Shown here: positions 11,009-22,738 of the stretch, one piece after another
Layout of the letters: each line of letters starts with the position of its first letter
Numbering within the stretch: the stretch's first letter is position 1
Source of the DNA: Eopsaltria australis
Lineage: Eukaryota > Chordata > Aves > Passeriformes > Petroicidae
Direction of reading: 5' to 3'
NCBI GenBank assembly: GCA_034509425.1
Contig: JAVTVJ010001824.1
Coordinates: forward strand, 1-64,000
DNA length: 64,000 nucleotides
The notes under the pieces: generated by a model
Databases searched by the model: none
What the model was told of the DNA's origin: nothing
Seen by the model: only the letters and a program-made list of their open reading frames with translations
Position numbers and translations under genes: made by a program

Positions 11009-12640
11009 TTGGCACCAAAGCACAGCTGCTTCTGGCACCCCGACTACCAGTGCTGGGTTGGATGTTCAAGGGAGATTCCTTCCACACATGATGCCACCGA
11101 CGCCACGTGGAGCAAGTGGATTGCGCTGATCACACAGCGAGCCCGGATAGGAAACCCTAATCGCCCTGGGATTCTGGAAATTATAACAAACTGGCCTGAA
11201 GGTGAGACTTTTGGGTTATCTTCTGAAGAAGAGGAGGGGCAAGTGACACGTGCTGAGGAAGACCCACCATATAACGAGCTACTGGAGAGCGAAAGACAAT
11301 ATGCCCTCTTCACTGATGGTTCCTGCCGAATTGTGGGCGCTAACCGGAAGTGGAAAGCTGCTGTATGGAGCCCCACACAACGAGTTGCACAAGCTACTGA
11401 GAGAGAAGGTGGAAGGAGTCAGGTCACAGAGCTTAAAGCCGTCCAGCTGGCTTTGGATATTGCTGAGCGAGAGAAGTGGCCTTGGCTCTATCTCTACACT
11501 GACTCCTGGATGGTACCTAACGCTCTGTGGGGATGGTTGGATTGCTGCAGAAAAGCCAACTGGCAGCGCAGAGGGAAACCCATCTGGGCCGCTGAGATTT
11601 GGCAGGACATCGCTACCCGTGTAGAGAGGCTGATGGTGAAGGTTCGACTCGTGGATGCACACGTACCCAGGAGTCGGGCCAATGAAGGGCATCGTAACAA
11701 CGAGCAGGTGGACCGAGCTGCTAAACTGAGAGTATCACAGGTGGATCTGGACTGGCAGCACAAGGGAAAATTATTTTTAGCTCATTGGGCCCATGATGCC
11801 TCTGGTCATCAGAGACGAGATGCAACGTACCGATGGGCTCGTGACCGAGGGGTGGACTTGACCATGGACAGCATCTCACAGGTCATCCATGGCTGCGAGA
11901 CCTGCGCTATGATCAAGCAGGCCAAGCGGGTGAAGCCTCTGTGGTACGGTGGATGATGGTCGAAGTATAGGTATGGGGAAGCCTGGCAAATTGACTACAT
12001 CACCCTTCCCCAAACCCGCCAAGGCAAGCGCTACGTGCTGACCATGGTGGAAGCAATCACTGGATGGCTGGAGACCTATGCTGTGCCTCATGCTACCGCC
12101 CGAAACTCCATCTTAGACCTGGAAAAGCAAGTCCTGTGGAGACATGGCACCCCCGAGAGCATTGAGTCGGACAATGGGACCCATTCCAAGAGTGGCCTTA
12201 TAAACAGCTGGGCCAGAGATCATGGCATCGAGTGGATACATCATATCCCTTATCATGCACCAGCTGCTGGGAAAGTTGAACAGTGCAACGGACTACTTAA
12301 GACCACCCTGAAGGCACTTGACAGGGGGACCTTCAAAAATTGGGAAATGGTCTTAGCAAAGGCCACCTGGATGGTCAACACACGAGGCTCCATCAATCAA
12401 GCTGGTCCTGCCCAGTCTGAACCCTTGCACACAGTGGACGGAGATAAAGTCCCTGTGGTATACATGAAAGGTATTTTAGGAAAGACTCTTTGCATTAGTC
12501 CCACCTCAGACAAAGGCAAACCCATCCGTGGGGTAGTTTTTGCTCAAGGACCTGGTTACACTTGGTGGGTAATGCAGGAAGATGGGGAAAACCATTGTGT
12601 ACCACAAGGAAACTTAATTTTAAGTGAGAACTGTGTGTGA
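11009..12640 (+). pseudogene. ERVL-like pol, RNase H and integrase region
   Basis: One reading frame covers 1,632 bp with a single internal TGA at 11954–11956. An in-frame TAA at 11006–11008 lies just upstream. In order: RNase H with FTDGS near 11310 and ELKAVQLALD near 11430; the integrase zinc-binding HHCC region near 11780–11920; and the integrase core with its D, D, E residues visible in QIDYIT (about 11987), ESDNGTH (about 12163) and GKVEQCNG (about 12270). The C-terminal part ends at 12640. There is no ATG at the left edge. The internal stop and truncated 5' side mark it as a degenerate copy. Confidence 0.85.
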
Positions 12641-12685
12641 AGTTTCATTGTATATGTGTATATATGTAGAGTTTAAGGAGGGTAT

Positions 12686-13285
12686 TGGTTTGGGTATCAT
12701 ATAGCTGCTGATAGAATAAGGGGTGGATAAGTTCTTAGGTTACAATGGTATGTATTCTATCACCGTCTTCATGGGATGTTGGGGCCAGGTGGGGCAGAGT
12801 TCCTGACTCATCCCTGATGGCCCCAGGGCATGTTCTCTAATGGACCAGCTGTTGGAGCCAGCTGGGGCACTTCCCTGATGGCTGCAGTTAATGGGCCATT
12901 GAGTCCCACTGATAAATTCCATCATCCCATTGTGAGATATTCCACCCAGGGTGAGGAACCAAGCATCCCTATCTGGGATTTGAAACACCACAAGTCAGCT
13001 TTTCCACTGGATTCCCAGAGGAAGATCAGACCCTTCTACACCACCGCTGGAATTTCAGAGAACTACACCTTTCACAGGATCGCTGCTTCAACAGAACCAC
13101 ATCTATCACTCCCAGAGGACTGCAGCCACCATCTAATAGGACTGATACCAACACCCTGACCAACAGAGTGTCAGGTTTTATTCTGACTGTGTCAGAGGTT
13201 CTGTACTATTGCATGTATTTTAATTTTTCTATTAAATTGTAGTTCTGACTTGGAGTCTCTCACTCATTTGTTTCCAAACGACCAC
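12686..13285 (+). mobile_element. Probable 3' LTR of the ERVL-like element
   Basis: Lies directly after the pol frame and a short purine run, as a 3' LTR should. An AT-rich tail near 13200–13245 may carry the polyadenylation region. No 5' LTR is present for comparison and no clear target-site duplication is visible, so the edges are estimates. Confidence 0.4.
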
Positions 13286-13649
13286 AAGGATATTGAAAGG
13301 GGAGACAGGGTTAGGGTTAGGCTGCTATTTAGTCAGTCTAAGCATCTTAAGAAGGTTTCACGTTGCTGCTAGAATCTCCCATGATCTCCCCTTGGGTGTG
13401 GAGATGCCTCTGTTTTTGAAAGGCTGGGTAAATGCTCTGTGCAGGCTCTTGTATCAACCTGCTGCCTTGACTGCAAGACGCTGATGGAGACAAGGGCAGC
13501 ATTTGCAGCATTTGGGGACTGAGACCTCTATGGCACCCCACAATCTCATTCAGGTTCGCCCAAAGAGTGTCATCTCCTCATTCTCATACTCAGGGTTTAC
13601 ACCCAGTTCCCAAGAAGGCTGCAGACACAAGGAAGTTTGAACATGAGCT

Positions 13650-13655
13650 TTTATT
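13650..13655 (-). other. Polyadenylation signal of the granzyme-like gene
   Basis: AATAAA on the minus strand, about 210 bp past the granzyme stop codon, in the position expected for the 3'UTR end. Confidence 0.6.
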
Positions 13656-13866
13656 GCTGGCCAGAAAGCAGAGCAGGAGCAGCAATGGGAGAAAAGCAAC
13701 AGTGGGAAGCTGTTTGTCCTTGGCACCTGCATTTTCACCTTGCCATGGAGAGCAAAAGCCTGTGCCAGCACCATGGGGGCTTCTCTGACTCCATTTCAGC
13801 TGCCCCTGGGAGCTCCTGAGCACCAAGAGGTGTTTGATGCAGTGTGGAGAAGGGGCACTGAGCATT

Positions 13867-16165
13867 TCAGTCAGAGGATGGAGAGCCAGGCAGCTCTTGG
13901 AGATCAAACTTCCTCAGCTGCTCACGGATCCAGGGCTCAAAATACGAGATTCTGGTAAACACCTTAGGGAAGATTGACTTTTTCTTTCCACGAGAAACAA
14001 TGCCATGAGCCTTCCCATTGCAGACTAATGGGCCACCAGAATCACCCTGTGACATGAAAGGAATGACAGGAGTCAGACACAGCACAGCTCTCCCTGCATT
14101 AAGGAACAAGATTCTTCCTCCTCCCTCCCTCCATGGGAAGAACCTCCCCTCCCAAGCTCCTCCCTCCCTCCAGACCCAGCTCTGCAGGGTTTGCAGCTGC
14201 CTCCCTACTCCTCTAAGCCCAGGCATGAAAATATTCAGCCCTGGATGCTCTTTGAGATTCAAAAGCTCAAAAGGATTATCGACCTACTTTAGACATGAGG
14301 AAATATCCAAGCCATCCTAGCAAGAAGATCACATAAAATTTACATGTTGGAGCACTGGTTAGGCTGGGTAGAACATGCCCAAGTAAGTAAAAAAGCAAGT
14401 GATGTTATAGTTGGGAAAATACACCCCAATTCAGGGAGCAGGTCAGCTTCAGAGATTCTGTGAGGACCCTCAGCTCATCATTCTTTCTGGTCTCCTTTTA
14501 CTTTCACCTGAGAGCCAAGCTGAATGTCCAGTCCCAACCTCATCCCCAAGCCTGCAGCCCAAAACAACACTTACTTTGTAAGTTGCCTTTTTAAGGTACT
14601 CATCACCAACACAGATCATAGACTGGCGCTGGTAGTGACGGAATATGGGCTGACATGTTTTCTCATTCTGCACCTTCAGGTCCACCTCCATCAACACATC
14701 AGTCGTGTTTCCTGTCACTGATGTCAAGCCCCAGCCACACACACTACATTTAGCTTTCTCTTTCACATGTTCACTGCTCTTGGCAAAGGAGATAACTTGC
14801 ACATTCTTATTGATCTTGGCCTCTGGCTTCAGCTGTTGGGAAGAGAGAACAAGGGGTTAGAGCCAGCAAAGGATTGGGAACAAGTTCACAGGTGTGGGGA
14901 GGTGAGCAGGGGGAGATCCCTCAGCCTGGAAGGTGTTGGGCCGTACCTTCAGCAGCACGATGTCGTTTTGAAAGCCATCCCGGGAATATTTGTGATGGAT
15001 GACCCAGTGTCCAACACGGAACTTCTGCTGGCTCTTTTCTGGGACACTGATGTTGTGGGCTCCCAGAGTCACATTGATCCTCACAGGCCTGCCAGGAAAA
15101 ACCAACATGTTCCAACAGGAACACAGCCCCCAGTGCAGGGGCTTGGAGGGAGCTGGTGGTGGATCAACCTCCCCAGAGAGCAGTTCCCAGCACATTGTGG
15201 GTTCCTTCCACAATCCAGCTGAGGATCCCTCACCCCACACTGACACAGGTGGGAGCTGCCCCATCCTGAAGACAAAGGGGAAGCAGAGAAGGGGAGACAC
15301 TGGCCCCTCTTCTCCAGCAGTACCTCGAAGCCCTGGTAGGAATCAGAAACCTCGAGAGCACTGTGAGCATTCCTGTCCCCAAGGACACTCAGCCCCTGGC
15401 AGACACAGAGGACAGCTCAGCTCTCAGAGATCCCTGCTCTGCCTGAAGGGACACGGGGTGCTCTTTCAGCCCAGACCAGGGCTGAGGCCCTTCAGACTGG
15501 ACAAAATCTCCTGTACAAGAAAGACAGGATCTTACCCTTTATTAGCCACACAGTGAGCTGCTGAGAGCACTGCATCTGCGCGAATCAGGAACCCTCCACA
15601 GGAGTAATTTTTGGAGCCATCTTGAATTTCTAAATAAGCCATGTAAGGTCTGGAGTGGGGCTTAACTTTCCGTCCACCAATGATCCTTCCTGGAAGAGAG
15701 ATGGGAAATGTTAATATCACAAATGCTGCTATTTCCTGGCAAGTTTGGGGCTGCATGAAGGGAGAGGCTCATCCTCAAATGTCACCTGCCAGTGACACCA
15801 ACATCTCTCCTTCCTGGGGCTGCCCAAAGCATTGCTGGTGCACAATGGAGAGAAAGACCAGCAGCTCTGCCTGGGGGTGACTGAGCACACCTGGCTCTGC
15901 ATGACCACAATGCCATCAAAGGGCACAGCTCTGGTGCCTGCAAAGCCTCACTGGTTTCAGGCACAGTCTGAGCTGAGAGATAAGAGGAGAGAGGGAAGTG
16001 TGAGAGTAGAGATGGGAGAGAAGGCAAGGCAGGAGCCTTGCCTGAGATTGCCTGCTCAGTGTCCTTCTGTGTCCTTGCTGGTCTAAATCCCATCTCTGTG
16101 TACTCACCAGCCCCAGCCCAGGGCAGAAGGACAAAAGCATTTGTGAGCAGAAGGAGAAGCAGCAT
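13867..16165 (-). CDS. Granzyme/chymase-type serine protease, 5 exons
   Basis: Secreted or granule serine protease of haematopoietic cells. Exons (minus): 16165–16108, 15689–15536, 15088–14947, 14832–14575, 14046–13867. All junctions are GT–AG with intron phases 1, 2, 0, 0, the standard granzyme/chymase pattern. The sum is 792 nt, 263 residues. Exon 1 is a hydrophobic signal peptide; the mature enzyme starts IIGG after a Gly-Arg end. Catalytic His is in LSAAHC (exon 2), Asp in NDIVLLK (exon 3), Ser in GDSGGPL (exon 5). Cys191 and Cys220 (chymotrypsin numbering) are absent, typical of the granzyme B/cathepsin G/chymase group; the other three disulfides remain and an extra Cys sits in SVCGWG. 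NVT, NIS and NTT are possible glycosylation sites. SDR39U1 is the next gene, as at the mammalian chymase locus. One-to-one orthology to any mammalian granzyme cannot be claimed. Confidence 0.95.
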
Positions 16166-16235
16166 CTTCAACCACTGTCCTGAGGAGCCAAAGCACTTGT
16201 TGTGGGCAGGCAGGAGATGGGTACAGAATGGCAAG

Positions 16236-16243
16236 CTTTTATA
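16236..16243 (-). promoter_or_regulatory. TATA box of the granzyme-like gene
   Basis: TATAAAAG on the minus strand, 71 bp upstream of the start ATG. This leaves room for a short 5'UTR of about 40–45 nt, as in mammalian granzyme and chymase genes. Confidence 0.7.
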
Positions 16244-16249
16244 TCAGTG

Positions 16250-17340
16250 GTGTGAAGCTGAAACAGCAAACCTCAGCCTGCCTTCAGCTTTGTCATTGGC
16301 TGCTTCTGTTCTCACAACCCCCAGACTGTGGCTTGGTGAAGGGCTCATGACACATTCTCTGATTTAGTCACAATCTTCCTAGAAAGCTGGGGAGATCTGG
16401 TCTTGTTCAGAGCACCCACAGTTCACAGGAGGGGAATGGGGCATCTGTTGAGTGCACATCCCATAGGAGACCTTTGGAGAGAGCCCCTGGCACCCTTCAT
16501 GTCTGCTGGTTCCTTTTGGATTTTTTTCCTTTTCATTTTGTGTTCCCCCTCCCCATCCTCTGCTAGGAATGGTGAGAGCTGGCCAGGACCAGGCAAGGCT
16601 CCTGGCTCTTATCAGAGGGGGCTGACTGCCGTCAGAGGTGTCCTTGGGAAATCAGAAAGCTCCAATCAGAGTAGCTAAGGGACAAGGCCAGTGGGAACCT
16701 CACAGCCTCAAAACTGGTGTGTTCTGGATGATCTGACAAGCCCACAGTGATGAGAAAGGCTGAGGTCCAGAAGAGGTCTGGGAAGTCAGAGTGTGGGCCC
16801 AGGTCCCGATCAGGAGGTGCCCGGGCCAGCTGGAGCTCAGGTGAGGACCAGGGTCAGAGTGTCCTCCTGAGAAGGGGAGCATCCATGTCTGAGGTCTCTC
16901 TGGGAGCTCTGGCTCCAGAGTTATGGGCTGGAAGGGACTCAGCCTTGCCCTGACCCTCCTTTGGCCATAAGCCCAGCCACTGAAACCTCCAGGATGTTCC
17001 CAAGTTTATGTGGCTGCAGTTTGGAGAAATAAATCCTTGAGAGCACACTGGCATTCCCCCTTACCCTAAAAAGTTCTAAAAAGACAATGGACAGTGGGAC
17101 AGGTCCTGGGCATCCTCCTGAAACCTGTTAGGGGGAAGGGATTGGGGTGGAAAGGAGGAGTTCCTATGAAAGCAGCCCACAAGCAGCAATTCTGCAGAGC
17201 CAGAGCGCAAGTGGCTCACAATTAAAGGTGATTCTGTCCCAGTCATGGTCTGTAATCAACACCCTCAGTGCTGCAGTCAGGTGGCCTCAGCTGTGGTGAC
17301 AATGGAGATGTGGCCTTTAGGCCCAGCCATCCCTTTCAGT
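16250..17340. other. Upstream region of the granzyme-like gene
   Basis: No gene recognised. This interval would hold the haematopoietic enhancer of the protease gene. I cannot assign individual factor sites with confidence. Confidence 0.4.
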
Positions 17341-17618
17341 ACTGTGGATACCCTGGAGAAAGGAGGCTTATGCAAAATAAAGATAAAATGGGGAGAAGGA
17401 AAGAGAACAGTCTTGAGCTGCACCAGGGGAAATTTAGGTTGGATATCAGGAAAGAGTTTCTTACAGAGAGAGTGGTAAACTACTGGAATTGTCTGTCCAG
17501 GGAGGTGGTGCAGTCACCATCCCTGGATGTGTTTAGGAAAAGATTGGGAGTGGCACTCGGTGCCATGGTTTAGTGGAGGTGTTGGGGCATGGGTTGGACT
17601 CGATGTTCGTTCTCTTCC
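17341..17618 (+). mobile_element. CR1 LINE 3' region, cut at its right end
   Basis: Sense CR1-type sequence: a caggggaaatttaggttgga segment, then ccagggaggtggtgcagtca and a final gggttggactcgatgttcg. It should continue to an ATTCTATGA end but stops at about 17608–17618, where duplicated block copy 2 begins. The break therefore marks a rearrangement junction. Confidence 0.75.
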
Positions 17619-18165
17619 CTCCATGCACTAAATAAGCCCAGCTCTCTCAGCCTAATCACACTGGGGAGGTGCTCCAGCCTCCTGGATCTCTGGCCCTCCT
17701 TGGATCAGTAGGTCCATGGTCCATGGTCCATTTGTGCAGCTCCATGTGGCCCTTATGCTTGGGGCCCCAGAGCTGAGCACTGTTCTGCAGGTGGGGTCTC
17801 AGGAGAGGGGAGTTTATGGTTAGAATTATCTTCCTTGACTTGCTGGCCCTGCTGCTCTTGATGCAGCCCAGGACAGGATTGATTTCTGGGCTGTGAGTGG
17901 ACATTGACAGGATAAATCCAGTTTTTCATCCACCAAACAGCCTCCAGTCCTCCTCTGCAGGGCTACTCCCAACTCAGTGCATTGCCCAGCCCTGGGATTG
18001 CCCTCACCTCTGTTCAGGACCCTGTGCTTGGCCTTGTTGAACTTTCTGAGGTTCTCCCCAACCCAGCTCTGTCCTGTCAAGGTCCCTCTGTAGGGTATCC
18101 CTTCCCTCTGCAACATCAACCCCACTGCTCAGCTTGGGAAGCAGCACCTCTGCCTGGAATGCACC
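17619..18165 (-). mobile_element. CR1 LINE fragment, antisense (copy 2)
   Basis: Same antisense CR1 as at 5569–6110, duplicated with the block. The outer part seen at 5490–5568 is missing here. Confidence 0.7.
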
Positions 18166-21100
18166 TCACCTAAAGCAAGGACTTGCAAGTTAGGCTGAGC
18201 TGAGCTTTAATGCATGGAGCTGCAGGGGTTCTGTGTCTGAATAGAAATAAAAGAGTCACCCAGACAGGTCCTGCTTTCCCTGATCCTCCACTCCCACCAC
18301 TGTGGCTGGCTGGACATGGAAGCCCACATTAGGCTGGGTGATCTGTGCACTAAAAATTAAGCCAGGATAAGGGAGGTGGCTGTCTCAGCTCCCAGCAGAG
18401 TCAAGAAATCTGGACAGGGAATGTGCTCACCTTAAAGGTGACACCACAGTGGTCACGCTGCTCCTCCTTAGGCTCCATGGACAGCTCAGTCTCAACCCCA
18501 ATTTCTTGCCAACCTCTGCTCTTCCCTTACATTAGATTATTACAAAGATCTCTGCATCACAGTCCTCTTCCAAACTTCTCCTCAGTCAGCTAAATGGCAT
18601 GAGCTAAAAGCACAGTGTCTCAAGTTTTAGAGAAATAACATGGTAATAGCAAGTGAACTTGGGGACCCTGTGAGGAAGTTCTAAGGGAAGATGGGAGCTG
18701 CTCATCTGCACTCACAGCCCAAGATGACTGAGCCCTTTCCCTGATGGGAAGTTACTGCCTCTATTTGGCTGCTGAAACAAAAATCCAATTTCTTACAAGA
18801 AAAAAGAAAAAGCATATGCAGAATAAACCACAACTTCTTATTTTCCCCCCATAAACTCTTTAACTATTCCCATAATGATATTTCAGAGAACTGCAGAAAC
18901 CAGAAGATTCTGCACATTTCCATTGCCTCTGGTGAATACTCTGCAGGGATTCTGCAATTCTTTTTCCCCATCCCAGTTTGCTCCTGTGTGTCAGTGAATA
19001 ATTCCATCTCAAATCCTTATAAACATAAATGTATTTTCTGCTTGAAAATTGCAGAATTTTTCCACAGGTCCAAAAAAGGAAAGCCACTTCTGGTATGAAA
19101 CCCTGTTTTCTAAAAATCCACAGTTAATACTGTGTATTAACTCATTATTTGTTCTCATTTCCCATAAAAAATAGGACCTTCGGGTAGACAAAAAGCAATT
19201 TGCTTTCATCTCTAATCCAACCTTTCTTTTTTACCTCAGTAATCTTCATAACATAAAAGATTGAGCTGCAGCAAAACCTGAAATACAGAAATGCTGGGAG
19301 ACTGCTCTGACTCTTCCCTCAGACCTCTCCCAACACATGGGGAGTGTCTCTGAGGCTGGTTCTGTTAAATAAGATATATTACAAGTGATAGACAAGCATA
19401 TTCAGGTCATTTTCTCTTTCACAGTATAACCACAGGCACTGGCAGCCTGTGGAATTACTCATCCTTCCAGTAGTTTTGGCAGAAAGAGCAAATACCTTCA
19501 GCAAACTCCTGTTTCTGTGATCCAAGTTCACAACAGCTACGGGATCTCATTCTCAAGTTACAAGATGAAAGCACAGCTCTACTCAGAGGAGCAGGGGATG
19601 CAAACCTACCTCCAACAGAAGCCTCCAACAGCCTTCCCTTATAGGATCCCTGATGCCTTTGTTAAGGGAAACGATGGGATTCAAGAGGAAAGCAAAATCT
19701 CCAATCACCTTGCACTTCTGGTCATTCAGAAAAAAGTAACAGTCATATAATTAGCAATACTAGATTTTGTCACCATGGGGCTAATTAAGAAGTTCTTGTA
19801 GTGCTTCAAGCCACGTGGATCAGGACCACGTGCAGATGCAGGAACCTTGTGATGATAATTGGAGCAGAGCTAAGATGGGAATTTTCATGGCAGTGTAGTC
19901 ACTTCTCCCCTTTGCAAGATGAGAAAATGCAAATTACAACTCTCCCCACCAGCAGCTGGAGTAGGACAGCCCCTCACAGCATGTGTGCTGATTCTGGGGG
20001 AGGCACCTGTGTGTACATCCCACAAACCAGGTGTGCAGATGTGTGTCCAGCAGCAAAAATTCCCACCAGCTGGCAAGCAGGGAACTCCAGGTCTGGGCAG
20101 GGTTACCAGGAGGGCAAGGGATCCATGTTGGTACCTGGAGGTACCTGCAAGTGTGGTGTGCCTTTGGGATGAGCTGCCGAGTGCTGCTGAGTCTTTGGTG
20201 TGGCCGGCTGGAGCAGCTGGCAAGGAGGGGACTGTGGGATGGGTCAGGAGGCTGTGGTTCATGCTGGAGTGCTGGGGGACAGAGGGGTCACACCAGAGCT
20301 CAGAGTTGTGAGTGTGCAGTGCTTGTGAACCCTGTGGTGTCACAGAACTCTGCCAGCCCCACCATGCACGGTGCCTGGCTGTCACCTGGGTCCTGTGTGT
20401 CCTACATTGGCTGGGGCTGTACAACAGCCCTGTCAGTGTCACCTGTGTGTCACTGTCCATGCCTCTGTGTGTGACACCAGCTCAGCAGCAGGGCTGGCTG
20501 ACCCTACAAACAGGAAAGGAACAGCTGTGAACTCAGCTTGGACAGAAACCCTGGGGGCCCCCAGGCTGGGGTGGCAGTGGCCACACAGGAGAGTCCTGGG
20601 CCACCAGGCTGGGGTGGCAGTGGCCACACAGGAGAGTCCTGGGCCACAGCTGCTGAAGGCAGCAGCTGCTCTTTAAGTGGCTGAACAAAAGCATTCACCC
20701 CTTAAGGAACAGAGAGCCTGCCCCGAGGCACAGGGCACAGCAGTGCCTCAGATACACCTGCAGAAACTCTGCTAGCCCTGAGCACTGCAATGCCAGCACT
20801 GGGGGAACACACTCAGGATCACAAGGTCTGGCAGCCTGGGGACCAGGGCTTCCTCAAGGTCATCAAAACCAGACACATCCAATTGAGATTTCAGCCTGAT
20901 GTCACCCAAATGTGCATCTTGGCTGGCTCTACTGCAGAGAAAGGGGCATGGGGTGTGTGTGAATTTATCAAGATGGAAAGTCTGAACTGCACTCAGAAGG
21001 CAGAGCTTCCAGATCCCATACACAGAGTCAGATGACAGAAGCTCATTTAAACCTGTGATGTATTTAAGCAAACATCATACAGAGGCAACTTTTCCAAAGT

Positions 21101-22232
21101 CCTGAGTGAGTTACAAATCCAGGCAGCAAGTCCAAGGCCTGGGAACTGGCAGTGGCAGTTCTCTGTGGGATACAAACACCTCTTTCAAAAGAGCTGAAGG
21201 TGACACTTCTTCTGCACTGGCCCAGAAGGAACTGGCTCTGTATCTCCAAGCAGGTCAGCCCACTCTCTCAGACAGGAACCTGAAGCTCTTGGGAAGAGGA
21301 AGGAAGCTGCACCGAACTTCCACACAGCAAAGACACTGCCCAAGCAACTCACGTGTATCTCAAACCATGTTTGCTTTCAGGACTATTCCCAAAGCCTCAT
21401 TTCACCCAGCTGTGCTGACACTAACTGCAGGGACTATCCCCAGATCCATCTACAGTCCCATTCCCATTTTCCTGCCTGGAAAGCCAGCACACTGCCATCC
21501 TGCCAGGAGACTGGGGCATTGAGACTTCACCAAGACTGATCCTTCAGCTGCTCTCACTACAGCACGGCATAAAGCAGAAATATGTGGACTGCAGTTGCTC
21601 TGGATGGTAAAGAGTAGGTCTTTATCTGCCTCAAGTGCCTTGCAATAGAATCTTCTAGTCCCAACTAATATCACACTAGGAGTATTTCTCCAGAAGTACT
21701 GCTGTAATAAACTTCACTGCTCTGTGGACTTCACACCCTGCAACCCACTTCAGGATGTGGAGGTGGGTAAAGGGAAGCATGTGGATACATTTCTGCCACT
21801 GTGAGATGATGAAACTGCAATCTTTACCAGGGCAGAGGTGCTGCTTCCCAAGGCAGACCAGGCAGCTTGGATATTCCCAGTGCCCAGCCAGGGGAACTCC
21901 CTGAACACAAGCACCACCTCGTGGGATCAACAGAAGAAAACCACCCTGCTCGGAGGTAAGCACAATGAAGGCAATAGCTGAAATGCTCCTTTGGGCTAAA
22001 GCTGTGACTTGCACTGCCTCACACCATGATGCACCACCCAGATCTCAGCACAAGCTGAGATGGAATGGGCTCTTGGCCAAGGCAAAGCAGTCCAGGGGCC
22101 ACAGTCTGACTGTCACTCTTTTCCCCACAGGCTGGCAAAGCAGTGTTCTCCTTCATCCCTGCCACAGCACAAGGGCTGTGGAACCCTGGCAGGGTGTAAC
22201 TCGTTGGACTGGACTCAGCTGAAGGTGCTGAC
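17619..22232 (+). repeat. Duplicated block, copy 2 (4,614 bp)
   Basis: Same orientation as 5569–10391 and nearly identical. It begins ctccatgcactaaataagcc, as copy 1 does, but abuts a different CR1 on its left. It ends aaggtgctgac and then runs into unique DNA leading to the SDR39U1 3' end. It lacks the 209 bp at 9161–9369 of copy 1 and has small differences, such as a 9-bp ccatggtcc insertion near 17710 and one missing C near 21069. Confidence 0.95.
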
Positions 22233-22738
22233 ACATCAGCTTGGTACCAGCCACAATGAAAAGACAGGACAGAGTCTCCAAGCACGCTGTATTCAGCACC
22301 CTAAGATGGATCTTCTCCCACAACCACCAAGAAAGAGATTTTAGCTCCTCTGCTTTGCTTATATCATCATGGGGAAAACCAGGACTTCCAGTACGATGGA
22401 GGAATTACAGCAGCATTACAACCTGTTTGCTGCTCCCACACCTCTCACAGGAGAAGACACTACACCCCCAGCTGCCTTACCAGCAGCTCACACACACCAT
22501 GGAAAAGGGAAGATGGGCAATTCCACAGTCACAATCCCTTGAGGGGCTCATGCCCTTCCCCAAATGCAGGTAATGTTGAGATTCAAGTGGCAGTAAGAGG
22601 ATGAGTCCTAAACTGGGCATGCACACAGGGAGATACAGGGGGAAAGATCACTCACCCCTTCTGTATGGGGATGGGGAGTGTCAAGGGCCAGGGCTCCCCT
22701 CTTTGATGGGAAGGCACCTGAACCCAGCTGGGCAGGCC
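22233..22738. other. SDR39U1 downstream region
   Basis: Unique sequence between block copy 2 and the SDR39U1 stop codon. It should hold the SDR39U1 3'UTR (minus strand). I found no clear AATAAA on the minus strand here, so the polyadenylation site may lie within the block. Confidence 0.4.

Larger units (their letters stand above)
10392..13285 (+). mobile_element. ERVL-like endogenous retrovirus remnant
   Basis: A 5'-truncated retroviral element in plus orientation. It starts inside reverse transcriptase (from about 10395), continues through RNase H and integrase to a stop at 12640, and is followed by a purine run (taaggaggg, about 12674) and a probable 3' LTR from about 12686 to about 13285. 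No env-like frame lies between integrase and the LTR. The integrase sequence type and the lack of env point to a class III (ERVL-type) avian element. The left edge coincides with the end of duplicated block copy 1. The right LTR edge is approximate. Confidence 0.75.

Noticed and set aside
13303..13322. Telomere-like TTAGGG repeats
   Set aside because: Only about two and a half units (agggttagggttagg); expected by chance or as LTR edge debris.
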